Shown here piece after piece: positions 46,182 through 55,321 of a stretch of DNA of 64,000 nt. This DNA comes from Bradyrhizobium sp. U87765 SZCCT0048 (GTDB lineage: Bacteria > Pseudomonadota > Alphaproteobacteria > Rhizobiales > Xanthobacteraceae): the NCBI RefSeq assembly GCF_018131225.1, contig NZ_JAFCMM010000003.1, positions 1 through 64,000 on the forward strand, given 5' to 3'. The notes under the pieces were generated by a model. That model had not been told where the DNA came from. It searched no databases and saw only the letters and a program-made list of their open reading frames with translations. The number at the start of each line of letters is the position of its first letter. Position 1 is the first letter of the stretch. Both the position numbers and the translations under genes were made by a program.

Positions 46182-47000
46182 TCAGTCGCGACGGCCCTGG
46201 ACCCAGCGCTCGAGCATCTGCAGCGCCATGGCGCGGTCGTTCTCCGAGGCCTTGGCGATCGCCGCGTTGTAGCTTTCCTTGATCCAGGCCTCGTCCGTCG
46301 TGGCGCTGTCGCGGGCGAGCGTCAGCCACATCAGGCCGCGCGCGGCCTGGCGCTGCAGGTTGACGCCGTTGAACAGCATCTGCCCCAGCAGGGCCTGGGC
46401 CTGATGCTGACCCTTCTGGGCCGCAAGGCCGAGCCAGCGCACACCGTATTTCGGATCCCGGGGGATGCCGACACCGTCGAGATAGAGCCGCGCCAGATTG
46501 TACTGGGCATCGGCATTGCCGAAGTACGACGCGGCATAGGAGAACATCTCCCGTGCCCGCTCCGGATCGGCCTTCACGCGGGTATTGGGAATGCCGTCGA
46601 GATAGTAGCGGCCGAGCGCCACGAAGGCGTTGGCGACGATCCCCGCCTGCGGCATCGACGGGCTGTCTTCGGCATGGGCGTTGGCGATCTTGCTGAAATA
46701 GTCGAACGCGCGCAGGTCGTCCTGGGCGACGCCGTCGCCCGTGGCATACATCTGACCGAGCTTCCACTGCGCCACCGGATGGCCACCCTCGGCGGCGTAC
46801 TGCAGTGACGACAGCGCGGTCGACTGGGTCACCGGCGCAACCGCCTTCTTGAGGCCCGCGGCGCCATTCGGCTGCGCTGCGACCACCGGAAGGGCGGCAT
46901 CGGCGCCGCTCACCGCGGTGCCCTCGAACGCCAGTGCCGGCGCGGCGAATAGCGCGGCCGAAATCAGCGCGACGGCGGCGATATGGTCAGATGTCCGCAT
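46182..47000 (-). CDS. exoR: Periplasmic Sel1-repeat protein, ExoR-like regulator
   Basis: A 272-residue exported protein: signal peptide ending AAPALA, then Sel1-type repeats from about residue 62 on. Repeat text includes LQYAAEGGHPVAQWKLGQMYATGDGVAQDD, ADAQYNLARLYLDGVGIPRDP and HQAQALLGQMLF. The order and wording are close to ExoR of Rhizobium, the periplasmic inhibitor of the ExoS/ChvI system that controls exopolysaccharide and motility. No exoS or chvI is adjacent, so the role is inferred. Its start overlaps the end of ilvD by 14 nt (46987-47000). Confidence 0.8.
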   Translation of the reverse strand: MRTSDHIAAVALISAALFAAPALAFEGTAVSGADAALPVVAAQPNGAAGLKKAVAPVTQSTALSSLQYAAEGGHPVAQWKLGQMYATGDGVAQDDLRAFDYFSKIANAHAEDSPSMPQAGIVANAFVALGRYYLDGIPNTRVKADPERAREMFSYAASYFGNADAQYNLARLYLDGVGIPRDPKYGVRWLGLAAQKGQHQAQALLGQMLFNGVNLQRQAARGLMWLTLARDSATTDEAWIKESYNAAIAKASENDRAMALQMLERWVQGRRD

Positions 47001-48711
47001 ATTGCTGCTTCTCTGCGGCGCCGCCGGGATGCGTCACGGCGCCGCTCACGGCCGGTCCCACCTGCTGGGCATATTTCCAGAGCACGCCGGAGGTGTGGCT
47101 GGTCGCCCGCGGCGCCCACTTCGCCTTGCGGTTCGTGAGTTCCTGGTCGGACAACCGCACGTTCAGCGTGCCCGCCACAGCGTCGATGTCGATGATGTCG
47201 CCGTCCTCGATGAGCGCGATCGGGCCGCCGATGGCAGCCTCCGGCCCGACATGGCCGATGCAGAAGCCGCGCGTCGCACCCGAGAAACGTCCGTCGGTGA
47301 TGAGGGCGATCTTGCCGCCCATGCCCTGCCCGGTCAGCGCCGCGGTGGTCTGCAGCATCTCGCGCATGCCGGGGCCGCCGCGCGGCCCCTCATAGCGGAT
47401 CACGATCACTTCGCCTTCGCGGTAGGTACGGCCCTTCACGGCGGCGAACGCATCCTCTTCGCGGTCGAAGCAGCGCGCCGGTCCGGAGAACTTCAGGTTG
47501 GCCATACCCGCAACCTTCACGATCGCTCCTTCTGGAGCGAGATTACCCTGCAGGCCGACGACGCCACCGGTCACGGTGATCGGTGCGTCAGCCGAACGCA
47601 CCACGTCCTGATCGGCATTCCATTTCACGGACTTCAGGTTTTCGGCGATCGTCCGACCGGTGACGGTCATGCAGTCGCCATGAAGATAGCCGTGATCCAG
47701 CAGCGTTTTCATCAGGAGCGGTATGCCACCAACTTCAAACAGATCTTTGGCGACATAACGGCCGCCGGGCTTCAAATCAGCGACATACGGTGTCTTTTTG
47801 AAGATTTCGGCAACGTCGAACAGATTGAATGCGATGCCCGCTTCATGGGCGATCGCCGGCAGGTGCAGCGCCGCGTTGGTCGATCCGCCGGACGCGGCGA
47901 CGACGGCGGCGGCATTCTCCAGCGACTTGCGGGTGACGATGTCCCGCGGGCGGAGGTTCGCCGCGATCAGCTGCATCACCTGCTCGCCGGCGGCCATGCA
48001 GAAGGAATCCCGGATCTCGTAGGGCGCCGGCGCGCCGGCCGAGTACGGCAGCGCGAGGCCGATCGCCTCGGAGACGGTCGCCATGGTGTTGGCGGTGAAC
48101 TGGGCGCCGCAGGCGCCGGCGGACGGACAGGCGACGCGCTCGATCTCGTCGAGGTCGGCGTCCGACATCGCGCCGACCGAATGCTTGCCGACGGCCTCGA
48201 ACATATCCTGCACGGTGACCTGCTGGCCGCGGAAGGTGCCCGGCAGGATCGAGCCGCCGTAGATGAAGATCGACGGCACATTGAGACGGACCATGGCCAT
48301 CATCATGCCCGGCAGCGACTTGTCGCAGCCGGCGAGCCCGACAAGGGCGTCGTAGGCGTGGCCGCGCATGGTCAGCTCGACGGAATCGGCGATGCACTCG
48401 CGCGACGGCAGCGACGAGCGCATGCCGTCGTGGCCCATGGCGATGCCGTCGGTCACGGTGATGGTGCAGAACTCGCGCGGCGTGCCGCCCCCGGCGGCGA
48501 CGCCCTTCTTGACCGCCTGGGCTTGGCGCATCAGGGCGATGTTGCAGGGCGCGGCCTCGTTCCAGCAGGACGCAACGCCGACGAAAGGCTGGTGGATCTG
48601 GGCCGTCGTCAGGCCCATGGCGTAGAGGTAAGACCGATGGGGGGCGCGCTCCGGCCCCTCGGTGACATGGCGGCTGGGCAGCCGGCCCTTGATGTCGGTC
48701 TTCGCGTCCAT
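46987..48711 (-). CDS. ilvD: Dihydroxy-acid dehydratase
   Basis: Makes the 2-oxo acids of valine and isoleucine synthesis with an Fe-S cluster. The 574-residue protein has the cluster ligands Cys56 in SCWNEAAPCN, the Cys in GLAGCDKSLPG and the Cys in CPSAGACGAQF. It also has the conserved TDGIAMGHDGM and ITDGRFSGATRGFCIGHVGPEA. The ATG at 48709-48711 (MDAKTDIKGRLPSRH) is the usual family start; a GTG at 48765 would add 18 residues. No leader peptide rich in Val, Leu or Ile is seen upstream. Confidence 0.96.
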   Translation of the reverse strand: MDAKTDIKGRLPSRHVTEGPERAPHRSYLYAMGLTTAQIHQPFVGVASCWNEAAPCNIALMRQAQAVKKGVAAGGGTPREFCTITVTDGIAMGHDGMRSSLPSRECIADSVELTMRGHAYDALVGLAGCDKSLPGMMMAMVRLNVPSIFIYGGSILPGTFRGQQVTVQDMFEAVGKHSVGAMSDADLDEIERVACPSAGACGAQFTANTMATVSEAIGLALPYSAGAPAPYEIRDSFCMAAGEQVMQLIAANLRPRDIVTRKSLENAAAVVAASGGSTNAALHLPAIAHEAGIAFNLFDVAEIFKKTPYVADLKPGGRYVAKDLFEVGGIPLLMKTLLDHGYLHGDCMTVTGRTIAENLKSVKWNADQDVVRSADAPITVTGGVVGLQGNLAPEGAIVKVAGMANLKFSGPARCFDREEDAFAAVKGRTYREGEVIVIRYEGPRGGPGMREMLQTTAALTGQGMGGKIALITDGRFSGATRGFCIGHVGPEAAIGGPIALIEDGDIIDIDAVAGTLNVRLSDQELTNRKAKWAPRATSHTSGVLWKYAQQVGPAVSGAVTHPGGAAEKQQYADI

Positions 48712-49023
48712 CACGCCTGTTTCCCCGGCCACCCGCTGGAACGCTCCCGAAGGAGGATCTTCCACGACGCTTGTTGTTGTCGCAGCGTTTGGCCTGCAAC
48801 TTACGCTTCATGGAGGGGTGTGGCTAAATCGCGGCGGACACAAGCGTCACATGCGGCCAGGGTTAAATGTCCAAAGAGTGTGGCAGGCGCGCAACATCCG
48901 TTGCCGCCGAGCAACCTTACGCAACCCCTCCGCGGCATCCTCAGATACGTCCGCGGACCCGGCGAAAGGTTCAGCGCCGCAGCGTCCGACCGACGGACAG
49001 CAGTACCGCTATCGCCGCGACCG
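48712..49023. other. Intergenic region upstream of ilvD
   Basis: These 312 bases lie between the ilvD start and the stop of the unknown gene at 49024, both on the minus strand. I see no gene, no attenuator and no clear promoter. It marks the edge between housekeeping DNA and the protease locus. Confidence 0.45.
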
Positions 49024-50145
49024 TCAGCCCGGGTCAGCGGCGAGCGCGCGCGCCAGACGCTCCTGCGTGTCGATCGGAACGCTCTGCGGCTCGGCACGGG
49101 TGAGCTTGGTCGGCGCGGCCTCGCCACGGATGCGGGTCCCGGTCCCCATGGTCCGATAGGCCGGATTGTCGACATGGGAATTGAACAGATAGGTGAAATC
49201 GAGCGGAATGCGCGGCACATCCGTCGGCCGCTCCACATCCGGCCGGAAGTAGTCCGACGGCACGGTGATGTCGGTGTGATAGAAGCCGGTGTAGGCGCAG
49301 TGGTTCTTGTCGGCGAGGAAAGCCGGCAGCGCCACTGGACAGGCCGGCAGCCCATCGGACCGCGGCAGCAGTTCGGTCGCCTTGCCGGACACCGCGGGCG
49401 AGGCGTTGGCGATGGTGCGCATCGCAAACTCCAGCGCCTTCTCCAGGGTATCGACGGTGCCCTGCGCGAACGGCTCGCTGTTGTCGTCGAACGCCGCATC
49501 GAGCGCCTTGGTCGCTTCCGCCAGCCGCCCCGACTTCACCATGTGGCCAACCGAATTGACCGAAAACCCAAGACCTCCGGGAATGCGGTGGTCCTGCCAC
49601 CATCGCTTGTCGGCGGCGGCGGCAAACACGTTGACCCCCGTGCGCCACATCCACGTCGCCCGCTCCTTGCCCGGCTTCTCCAGGAAGATCTGGTCGAGCA
49701 GAATGGTGTCGGTGGTGAACTCGTCCAGCAGATAGAGTTCGCACAGCCGCAGCGCGAAATCCTGCATCGCCTTGTCCGGCTCGGCCTCGGCGAGACGGCG
49801 CGACACCGCCAGCACGACAAAGCCGCTCTTCTTGCCCTCATAGCCCTCACGGGTCCAGCGCTGGCGGGCCGCCTGGATCTTGCCGCGGATCGTCTCGTCG
49901 TCCGACTGCAGGTCCTGTTCGGTCAGGATGCAGTAGCTGAGAAGACTGGTCTTGGCAGCGATGCGGCCAAACAGGCAGGGCTGGAATTTGCCGAGCCAGA
50001 TGCGCAGCGCCGCGATCGCCTCGGCCTCGTCGCGAGCGGCGTACAGCTTTTCGTTCGCCTCCACCATTTCCTGGCTGAACGGCGTCGCAGTGCGCCAGGG
50101 ATCGGGTGACAGGCGCGCAAGGCATTCGGCAATCGTCTGGGTCAA
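49024..50145 (-). CDS. Unknown protein coupled to the metacaspase gene (third member of the protease locus)
   Basis: A 373-residue protein, predicted cytosolic, with no signal peptide. A segment WLGKFQPCLFGRIAAKTSLL, followed by a 70-residue helical part and a VVLAVSRR strand, faintly resembles the YqcI/YcgG family, but I cannot confirm this. The end is Pro- and Thr-rich (VPRIPLDFTYLFNS onward). The start is inferred as TTG at 50143-50145: AGGAG lies 7 nt upstream, and TTGA overlaps the metacaspase stop by 4 nt. No ATG fits before the conserved part. Tight coupling suggests it works with the caspase, for example as substrate, inhibitor or chaperone. Confidence 0.7.
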   Translation of the reverse strand: MTQTIAECLARLSPDPWRTATPFSQEMVEANEKLYAARDEAEAIAALRIWLGKFQPCLFGRIAAKTSLLSYCILTEQDLQSDDETIRGKIQAARQRWTREGYEGKKSGFVVLAVSRRLAEAEPDKAMQDFALRLCELYLLDEFTTDTILLDQIFLEKPGKERATWMWRTGVNVFAAAADKRWWQDHRIPGGLGFSVNSVGHMVKSGRLAEATKALDAAFDDNSEPFAQGTVDTLEKALEFAMRTIANASPAVSGKATELLPRSDGLPACPVALPAFLADKNHCAYTGFYHTDITVPSDYFRPDVERPTDVPRIPLDFTYLFNSHVDNPAYRTMGTGTRIRGEAAPTKLTRAEPQSVPIDTQERLARALAADPG

Positions 50146-52223
50146 GGCATCGTCTCCTGTCCATCGCGTCCGCCCGGCCGGGCATCCGCCCCCTCCGCCG
50201 GTCGCATCACGGCGGCGCGCAGCTCGCGCGTCGCCCATTCCGGAAATGTCTCCGTCGGCGTCAGCGAAAACGCCCGCGTGCGCGCCGTCAGCCAGCCCAA
50301 CACGTTGCGCGGCGGCCGCCCCGCTCCGCGCGCCGCCACGCTCCGCCACGCCGGCTGGTCGAACAGCGTCGGATCGAACGGCTCGGTGCTGACGAACAGC
50401 TTGAGCACATCGCGCACTTCCGTGCGTCCGGCCTGCCACTTGTCGTCTGGAATGGAGGCGTAGATGTCGCGTCCGTTATGCAGGGCGAACAGCCGCTTCG
50501 CCGGAATGAATTCGGCGCCGCCCGGCATCAGGATCGAACTGATGGAATGATCCTCGCCGAGCCACACCAGCGCGCAATACAGGTCGTGGTCGGTGTCGTT
50601 GCGCAACGCAAGGCGCAGCCGCGGCTTCTGCCAGCTGCCGCCGAACTGCCGATAGACCAGCCGCAGGCCGCCCGTGACATCCGCCTCGCTCCAGCTCTCG
50701 GCGCCATTCGCCGCGACCGGCAGATGGACCACGATCTGCACCGCCTGCGGACCGAGCAGGCTGCCGGGATTGTCGATCCCGGCGACCAGCTCCCAGCGTG
50801 CGAGATGGGCGATCAGCGCCGCGGCACGTGCCGCATCCGCCACCTCCGCAACATCATCGTTGGCCGCGGCCGACCGGCGCGGCGAGACGTGGCGGATGCG
50901 ATAGACCCCGCCTGCCGCCGTTGCCTCGATGGTGGCATCGGCGGCCTCGCCCTCGCGGATCATCGCCGACCAGTCATCGCGCGTCGCAAGCGCGGCGCGC
51001 AGCGCAGCGACGGCTTCCGCATCACCGCCGATCCGGACCGCCACCGGCGGCCGTGGCGTCGATACCAGCGCCGCATGATAGGTCGTGCCGGGATCGAGCG
51101 TGCCATCGCCCGCCTGCGCCGTCGGCAGGCCGGGGGGCGGCCTTTGCGCGATCTCGACCTGGCTCAGCTCGGGCCGCACCGCTGTCACCCGCGCATAGGC
51201 CTGAACGCCCGGGGACACGGCGGCGTCAGCCGCGATCGCCGTGATCGCGAACCATGCGGTGTCCGCGCCATGCGGCCAGGTCAAACCATGGATGGCGCCG
51301 GCGTCGACGACCCATCCCATTCGCGTGTCATAGCGCAGTGTGAACGCAAGCCGGTCCGCCGCGGCCGGATTGCCGAGGAACCCCTTGAGCAGGTCGGCCG
51401 GATCGGTCGCCTCGGCCCGCGGCACCTGCTGGCTGGCCACGCGCCGAACCTCGCTCTCCACGCGCTTGATGAGGTCGTGATAGCTGATGCGGCCCTGCGC
51501 CTGTTCGAGCGCGGCAAGGAGCGCGACCGTGAAGGCGCCGCGCGGCACTCCGCCCGCGATCACTTCCTTGGCCGTCTCGTCCGCGCGGCACGCCGCGAGC
51601 AGGATGTGACGGCCGGTCGGCCATGCGATCCAACTGCCGGGCGCCGCCGCGTCGCCCTGCTGCAGCCGGGCCGCCAGATCGCCATCGAGAAACGTCGCGA
51701 GCGGACGCTCGCGCAGATGGGCCGGGGCATGGCGAATGCCATGCTGCTCATCCGCCGCATCGCGCGTGCCGCTGCCGGAATGACAGCAGTCGAATACGCA
51801 CAGAGCGTGACAGCCCGTGCGCGCAACATCGCTGATCAGAAACGCCAGTTCCTTATCGGCGAGATCCCAGTTGTCGCCGCCGCGGCTGTCGTGACAAACC
51901 AGCGTTTCGTTGAGGCGATCCGGCTCGAGATGCCACAGCTCAGGCGGGGCTTTCTCCTGCGAACCATGGCCGCAGTAATAGAACAGCGCGACATCGTCCG
52001 CGCCGGCCTGTCCGAGGTGCTCACGAAACTGGCGGATGACGGCGGCGCGCAGCGCCTGCTCGTTGGTCAGGCGGACGAGACGCAAATCGAAGTCGCCGCG
52101 TCCTGCGAGACCACGCAGCAACGTCTCGACACATTCGATATCATTGACGCAGCCATCGAGCTGCGAGACCGGCCCGCGATACTTGTCGATGCCGACCAGC
52201 AGTGCGTACAACGCCCTCGCCAT
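50142..52223 (-). CDS. Metacaspase-like (caspase-fold, C14) protease with a long C-terminal region
   Basis: Residues 1-270 are a caspase-fold peptidase: MARALYALLVGIDKY opens the fold, catalytic His86 is in FYYCGHGSQ and catalytic Cys147 is in CVFDCCHSGSG. Prokaryotic caspases prefer basic P1 residues, but specificity cannot be read here. The remaining 420 residues hold no catalytic motif. A part near 575-620 (LALRNDTDHDLYCALVWLG) resembles DUF4384-type domains often fused to bacterial caspases. There is no signal peptide. The ATG at 52221-52223 is placed at the fold start; SD is weak, and an ATG at 52262 is an alternative. It is divergent from the CHAT gene. Confidence 0.87.
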   Translation of the reverse strand: MARALYALLVGIDKYRGPVSQLDGCVNDIECVETLLRGLAGRGDFDLRLVRLTNEQALRAAVIRQFREHLGQAGADDVALFYYCGHGSQEKAPPELWHLEPDRLNETLVCHDSRGGDNWDLADKELAFLISDVARTGCHALCVFDCCHSGSGTRDAADEQHGIRHAPAHLRERPLATFLDGDLAARLQQGDAAAPGSWIAWPTGRHILLAACRADETAKEVIAGGVPRGAFTVALLAALEQAQGRISYHDLIKRVESEVRRVASQQVPRAEATDPADLLKGFLGNPAAADRLAFTLRYDTRMGWVVDAGAIHGLTWPHGADTAWFAITAIAADAAVSPGVQAYARVTAVRPELSQVEIAQRPPPGLPTAQAGDGTLDPGTTYHAALVSTPRPPVAVRIGGDAEAVAALRAALATRDDWSAMIREGEAADATIEATAAGGVYRIRHVSPRRSAAANDDVAEVADAARAAALIAHLARWELVAGIDNPGSLLGPQAVQIVVHLPVAANGAESWSEADVTGGLRLVYRQFGGSWQKPRLRLALRNDTDHDLYCALVWLGEDHSISSILMPGGAEFIPAKRLFALHNGRDIYASIPDDKWQAGRTEVRDVLKLFVSTEPFDPTLFDQPAWRSVAARGAGRPPRNVLGWLTARTRAFSLTPTETFPEWATRELRAAVMRPAEGADARPGGRDGQETMP

Positions 52224-52320
52224 CCCTGCACCACCACCCGCACTGCACGGGATGCTTCCCATGCCCCACAGCCAGGAGTAGAGTACAGCCTTCCCCGCAC
52301 GCGGGAAAGCACTTTGCACT

Positions 52321-52368
52321 GTCGTTTCCGAACACTCTTGTTTCCGAACACTGTCGTTTCCGAACGGA
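52321..52368 (+). repeat. Three 16-bp tandem repeats between the caspase and CHAT genes
   Basis: Units begin at 52321, 52337 and 52353. The core GTTTCCGAAC is identical in all three (52324, 52340, 52356), and GTTTCCGAACACT is exact in the first two. The array ends 6 nt before the CHAT start, inside its likely leader and within the 151 bp shared by both genes. A 16-bp period is about 1.5 helical turns. It could be an operator array or a replication-slippage tract. Confidence 0.8.
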
Positions 52369-52374
52369 GTCGTC

Positions 52375-55161
52375 ATGGCCGTGCAACGCGAGGATGCGAA
52401 AGTCCGTACTGTCCTCGCGACCGCCATCATGAGGCGGCAGTCGGGCGACCTGCGCGGCGCGGCCTTGCTCTACCGCGAGGCGAGTGCACTGGCGGGAGCA
52501 GCCGGCGAGCACAAGGCGATTTCCATCGCCCACGACAATCTCGGCAACATTCTCGCGGATCTCGGCGATTTCGACGCGGCGCGCGCCAGTTATCGCGAGG
52601 CGCTCGCGCACGAAACCGATCCGCGGATCCGCCGCATCATTCGGTCCAACGATGCCCGCGTGCTCGGCGACATCGGCGAATTGCGGCTGGCCGCCAATGT
52701 CTTGCGCCAGCAGGTGGACGATCTCGATGAGATCGGCGGAGGCCCCGAACTGCCGATCGCGCTCGACAACGCCGCCATGGCGCTGTCGCGCCTCGGCGAC
52801 CACGCCACGGCCAAGGCGTTGCTGATACGCGCGGAAGTGCTGCTGCGCGACGGCCCACCGGACCAGCGCGCCGTCAACGCGCTCAGCCTGTCGAACATCA
52901 ACGTCACTCTGGATGATCGCCCGGCGGCGGCGACCTGGTTCGGCACCGCCTATGATCTCTATATGACCGCCGCGCAGCAATCGATCGACGTCGCGCACTA
53001 CCGCCGTGGCTTTGCCCGCGCGCTCAAGCAGCGGCTGGCCGACGGGCATCCGATCCACAGCCTGTTCTTCGCCGGCGTCATCACCAAGGACACCGACCGC
53101 TGGGAAGAGAGCAGAGCGGCCTTCCAGCGCGGCGCACGGGATGCACGGGTTGCCGGCGATGTCGCCCTCGCCTTGCGCTTCATGGCCAACGAAGCCGCCA
53201 TGCTGTCAGACAGAAACCGGCTCGGCCCGGCGCTGGAGCTGATCCAGCGGATCCGCACCGAGGCGAGCCAGCTCGGCCTCGCCCGCTCCGAGATGATGGC
53301 GACGGGCACGCTGGCGTCGATCCTGCTCGGCGGCGCCGACGCATCCGATCCGCTCGGCCCGCTTGGACTTTACGCCCGCGCGAAGGTGCTGCATGAAACC
53401 CATGTCCGGATTGTCGCCGAATATCCCGTCGATGCCCCGACACGTCTGCTCGAAACCGCAGATTCCGGCGCGGTCGCCGCCCAGCTCGCCAAGATGGCCG
53501 CCGAACATCACGCCGACGACCTCGCCATGCAGTTCTTCCAGGAGGCGATTCCGATCGCCCGGAAGAATTACCAGACGATGGTCCAGTTCGCGCAGGGCAA
53601 GCGTCCGACAATTCCGTTCGAGCTGCCCAACCGTCTCGCCGGCCTGTGGGCGGCGGCCCGCGCATCGGGTCAGAGCACGGTCGCGCAGCAGGCCGCCGAC
53701 GAGATCGAGACGCTGCAGCAACAGGGCGAGATGACCATCCGCGGTCGCCTCGTCGCCCAGCGCATGCTGGGCGATCACTACACCGACAGCAATCCGCCGC
53801 GGGCGATCCGGCACTTCCGCGACGCCTGCGCGGCGGCGGAGGCGCTCAAGCAGCAGGTGCTGATCGGCGATGGCCGCTCCGACGTGGCGCGCGGCCATGC
53901 CGATGTGTTTCCCAAGCTTGCACGTCTGCTACGCCTTGCAGGCCAGCCGGACCAGGCGTTCGAAACCCTGCAGGCCATCAAGGCGCGGCGGGTCGGCGAA
54001 GCCGCCGCCAAGCGCGCCGGAGCGGCATCCGAGACGCTTCCCCGTGTCGCCGACGCGATCAGCCTGCTCGCCGACCTCGGCGGCACCGCACCGACCGTCT
54101 TCGCCGAGCTGACGGTCGAAAAGGATGGCCTGACCGCCTATCTCGTCGATGCGGTCGGGGTGCGCGCCGTGCATGTGGCCGCCAATGTCGCGGCCGGCCA
54201 CCAAGCCGATCGCGGCGACATCAACGAGCGTCCACGTCGTCTGGTGCAGTATTGCCTCGAGGACCCGGACCTCCGCGCGTTTGTCGGCGCCATTGCCGCC
54301 GCGCTGCCCGAGCGCTGCCGCGTCCTGCTGTCGGCATCGAGCTTCCTCGTCAACCTCCCGCTACATCTCGTGCCGCTCGACGGCCGGCCATGGTGCGAAC
54401 GCTTTGCCATCAGCACCATCCCGGCGATCGGCGTGCTGCAGTACGCGGCAAGAGACATCTCGCCGCGCGATCTCACCACGGTCGGCGGCGACTCCCGCCA
54501 CGACCTGCCCCACGCCGCGCGCGAGTGTGCGGCCATCGCCGACCTGCTGAAAACCGAGCCGCTGGTCGGCGGCGACTGCAGCGCCATCAACATCCGCGCC
54601 CGCCTCAAGGCGGGCCATCATCAGTTGCTGCATCTCGCCCTGCACGGACGGGGCGATGCCCGGCGCGGCGCCCGCGCCAGCGTGCTGCTGGCCGAGGCCG
54701 ACGGTCCGCGCTGGGTCGGCCTGCATGAGCTGTTCACCCGCGACGTCTCGATCCGTCTCGCGGTGCTGTCGGGCTGCAGCACCGCCCTGGCCGGTCCGCT
54801 GCATGGCCACGAACTGACCGGCGTCGCCGGCGCCGCCGCCGAGGCCGGCGTCTCCAGCATCATTGCCTGCCTGTGGCCGGTCGAGGACGCGGTCGCCGAG
54901 CACTTCATGACGGAGCTGTATGCGATCATCCTGCGGCAGCGCGACCACGGCGCGATCGACCTCGTCGCGGCGATGGATGGAGCCCGCGCCGCCCTGCGCC
55001 AATGGATGGCCGGCGCCAGCGAACGCGGCCAGCGCCGCAACGGGCGCGACCTGTCGCTCGGCCCGCTCGACGACGAGGCACCAGCCGCGACGGTCGCCGA
55101 CGCGCTGGCGTGGGCGCCGTTCGTGCTGATCGGCCGCCCGGTGCTGACCGTGACGGCCTGA
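52375..55161 (+). CDS. TPR-CHAT protease
   Basis: A 928-residue cytosolic protein. Residues about 10-610 are TPR-like helical repeats (HKAISIAHDNLGNILADLGDFDAARASYREAL is a clear unit). Residues 620-925 are a CHAT domain, the caspase-related clan CD protease: catalytic His757 in LLHLALHGRG and Cys801 in VLSGCSTAL, followed by GLWPVEDA-type text as IIACLWPVEDAVAEHFM. TPR-CHAT proteins act as proteases in bacterial gasdermin and type III-E CRISPR systems, where a partner switches them on. The ATG at 52375 has GGAG 6 nt upstream. A divergent metacaspase shares its promoter region. Confidence 0.92.
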   Translation: MAVQREDAKVRTVLATAIMRRQSGDLRGAALLYREASALAGAAGEHKAISIAHDNLGNILADLGDFDAARASYREALAHETDPRIRRIIRSNDARVLGDIGELRLAANVLRQQVDDLDEIGGGPELPIALDNAAMALSRLGDHATAKALLIRAEVLLRDGPPDQRAVNALSLSNINVTLDDRPAAATWFGTAYDLYMTAAQQSIDVAHYRRGFARALKQRLADGHPIHSLFFAGVITKDTDRWEESRAAFQRGARDARVAGDVALALRFMANEAAMLSDRNRLGPALELIQRIRTEASQLGLARSEMMATGTLASILLGGADASDPLGPLGLYARAKVLHETHVRIVAEYPVDAPTRLLETADSGAVAAQLAKMAAEHHADDLAMQFFQEAIPIARKNYQTMVQFAQGKRPTIPFELPNRLAGLWAAARASGQSTVAQQAADEIETLQQQGEMTIRGRLVAQRMLGDHYTDSNPPRAIRHFRDACAAAEALKQQVLIGDGRSDVARGHADVFPKLARLLRLAGQPDQAFETLQAIKARRVGEAAAKRAGAASETLPRVADAISLLADLGGTAPTVFAELTVEKDGLTAYLVDAVGVRAVHVAANVAAGHQADRGDINERPRRLVQYCLEDPDLRAFVGAIAAALPERCRVLLSASSFLVNLPLHLVPLDGRPWCERFAISTIPAIGVLQYAARDISPRDLTTVGGDSRHDLPHAARECAAIADLLKTEPLVGGDCSAINIRARLKAGHHQLLHLALHGRGDARRGARASVLLAEADGPRWVGLHELFTRDVSIRLAVLSGCSTALAGPLHGHELTGVAGAAAEAGVSSIIACLWPVEDAVAEHFMTELYAIILRQRDHGAIDLVAAMDGARAALRQWMAGASERGQRRNGRDLSLGPLDDEAPAATVADALAWAPFVLIGRPVLTVTA

Positions 55162-55291
55162 CGATCGCACGGCCGGCCGACGCCGCCCTTCCCACCACCG
55201 AAGCCGTGTCACGATGGTCGCGCCGACGCCGACCGGGTGTTGCCACCGCCTGTATTTTGGTCTCGCGGGACGCTTGTTGCCTGATGTATAT

Positions 55292-55304
55292 TTGCACAAT
55301 GCAA
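55292..55304. promoter_or_regulatory. Possible MarR-type operator
   Basis: TTGC-ACAAT-GCAA (TTGCA and TGCAA arms) lies 18 bp before the marR start and just after a TATATT (55287-55292). This spaced palindrome is the common shape of MarR-family operators, so autoregulation is likely. A second half-site TGCA follows at 55311. Confidence 0.45.
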
Positions 55305-55321
55305 GCATTATGCAGAGACTC

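Noticed and set aside
48712..48820. Leader peptide attenuator for ilvD
   Set aside because: The short frame upstream (MKRKLQAKRCDNNK) has no run of Val, Leu or Ile codons and no terminator or antiterminator pair.
46849..50109. Plus-strand open frame of 1086 codons opposite ilvD and its neighbour
   Set aside because: It crosses two real genes and an intergenic gap and has no recognisable motif. Length alone is expected at this GC content.
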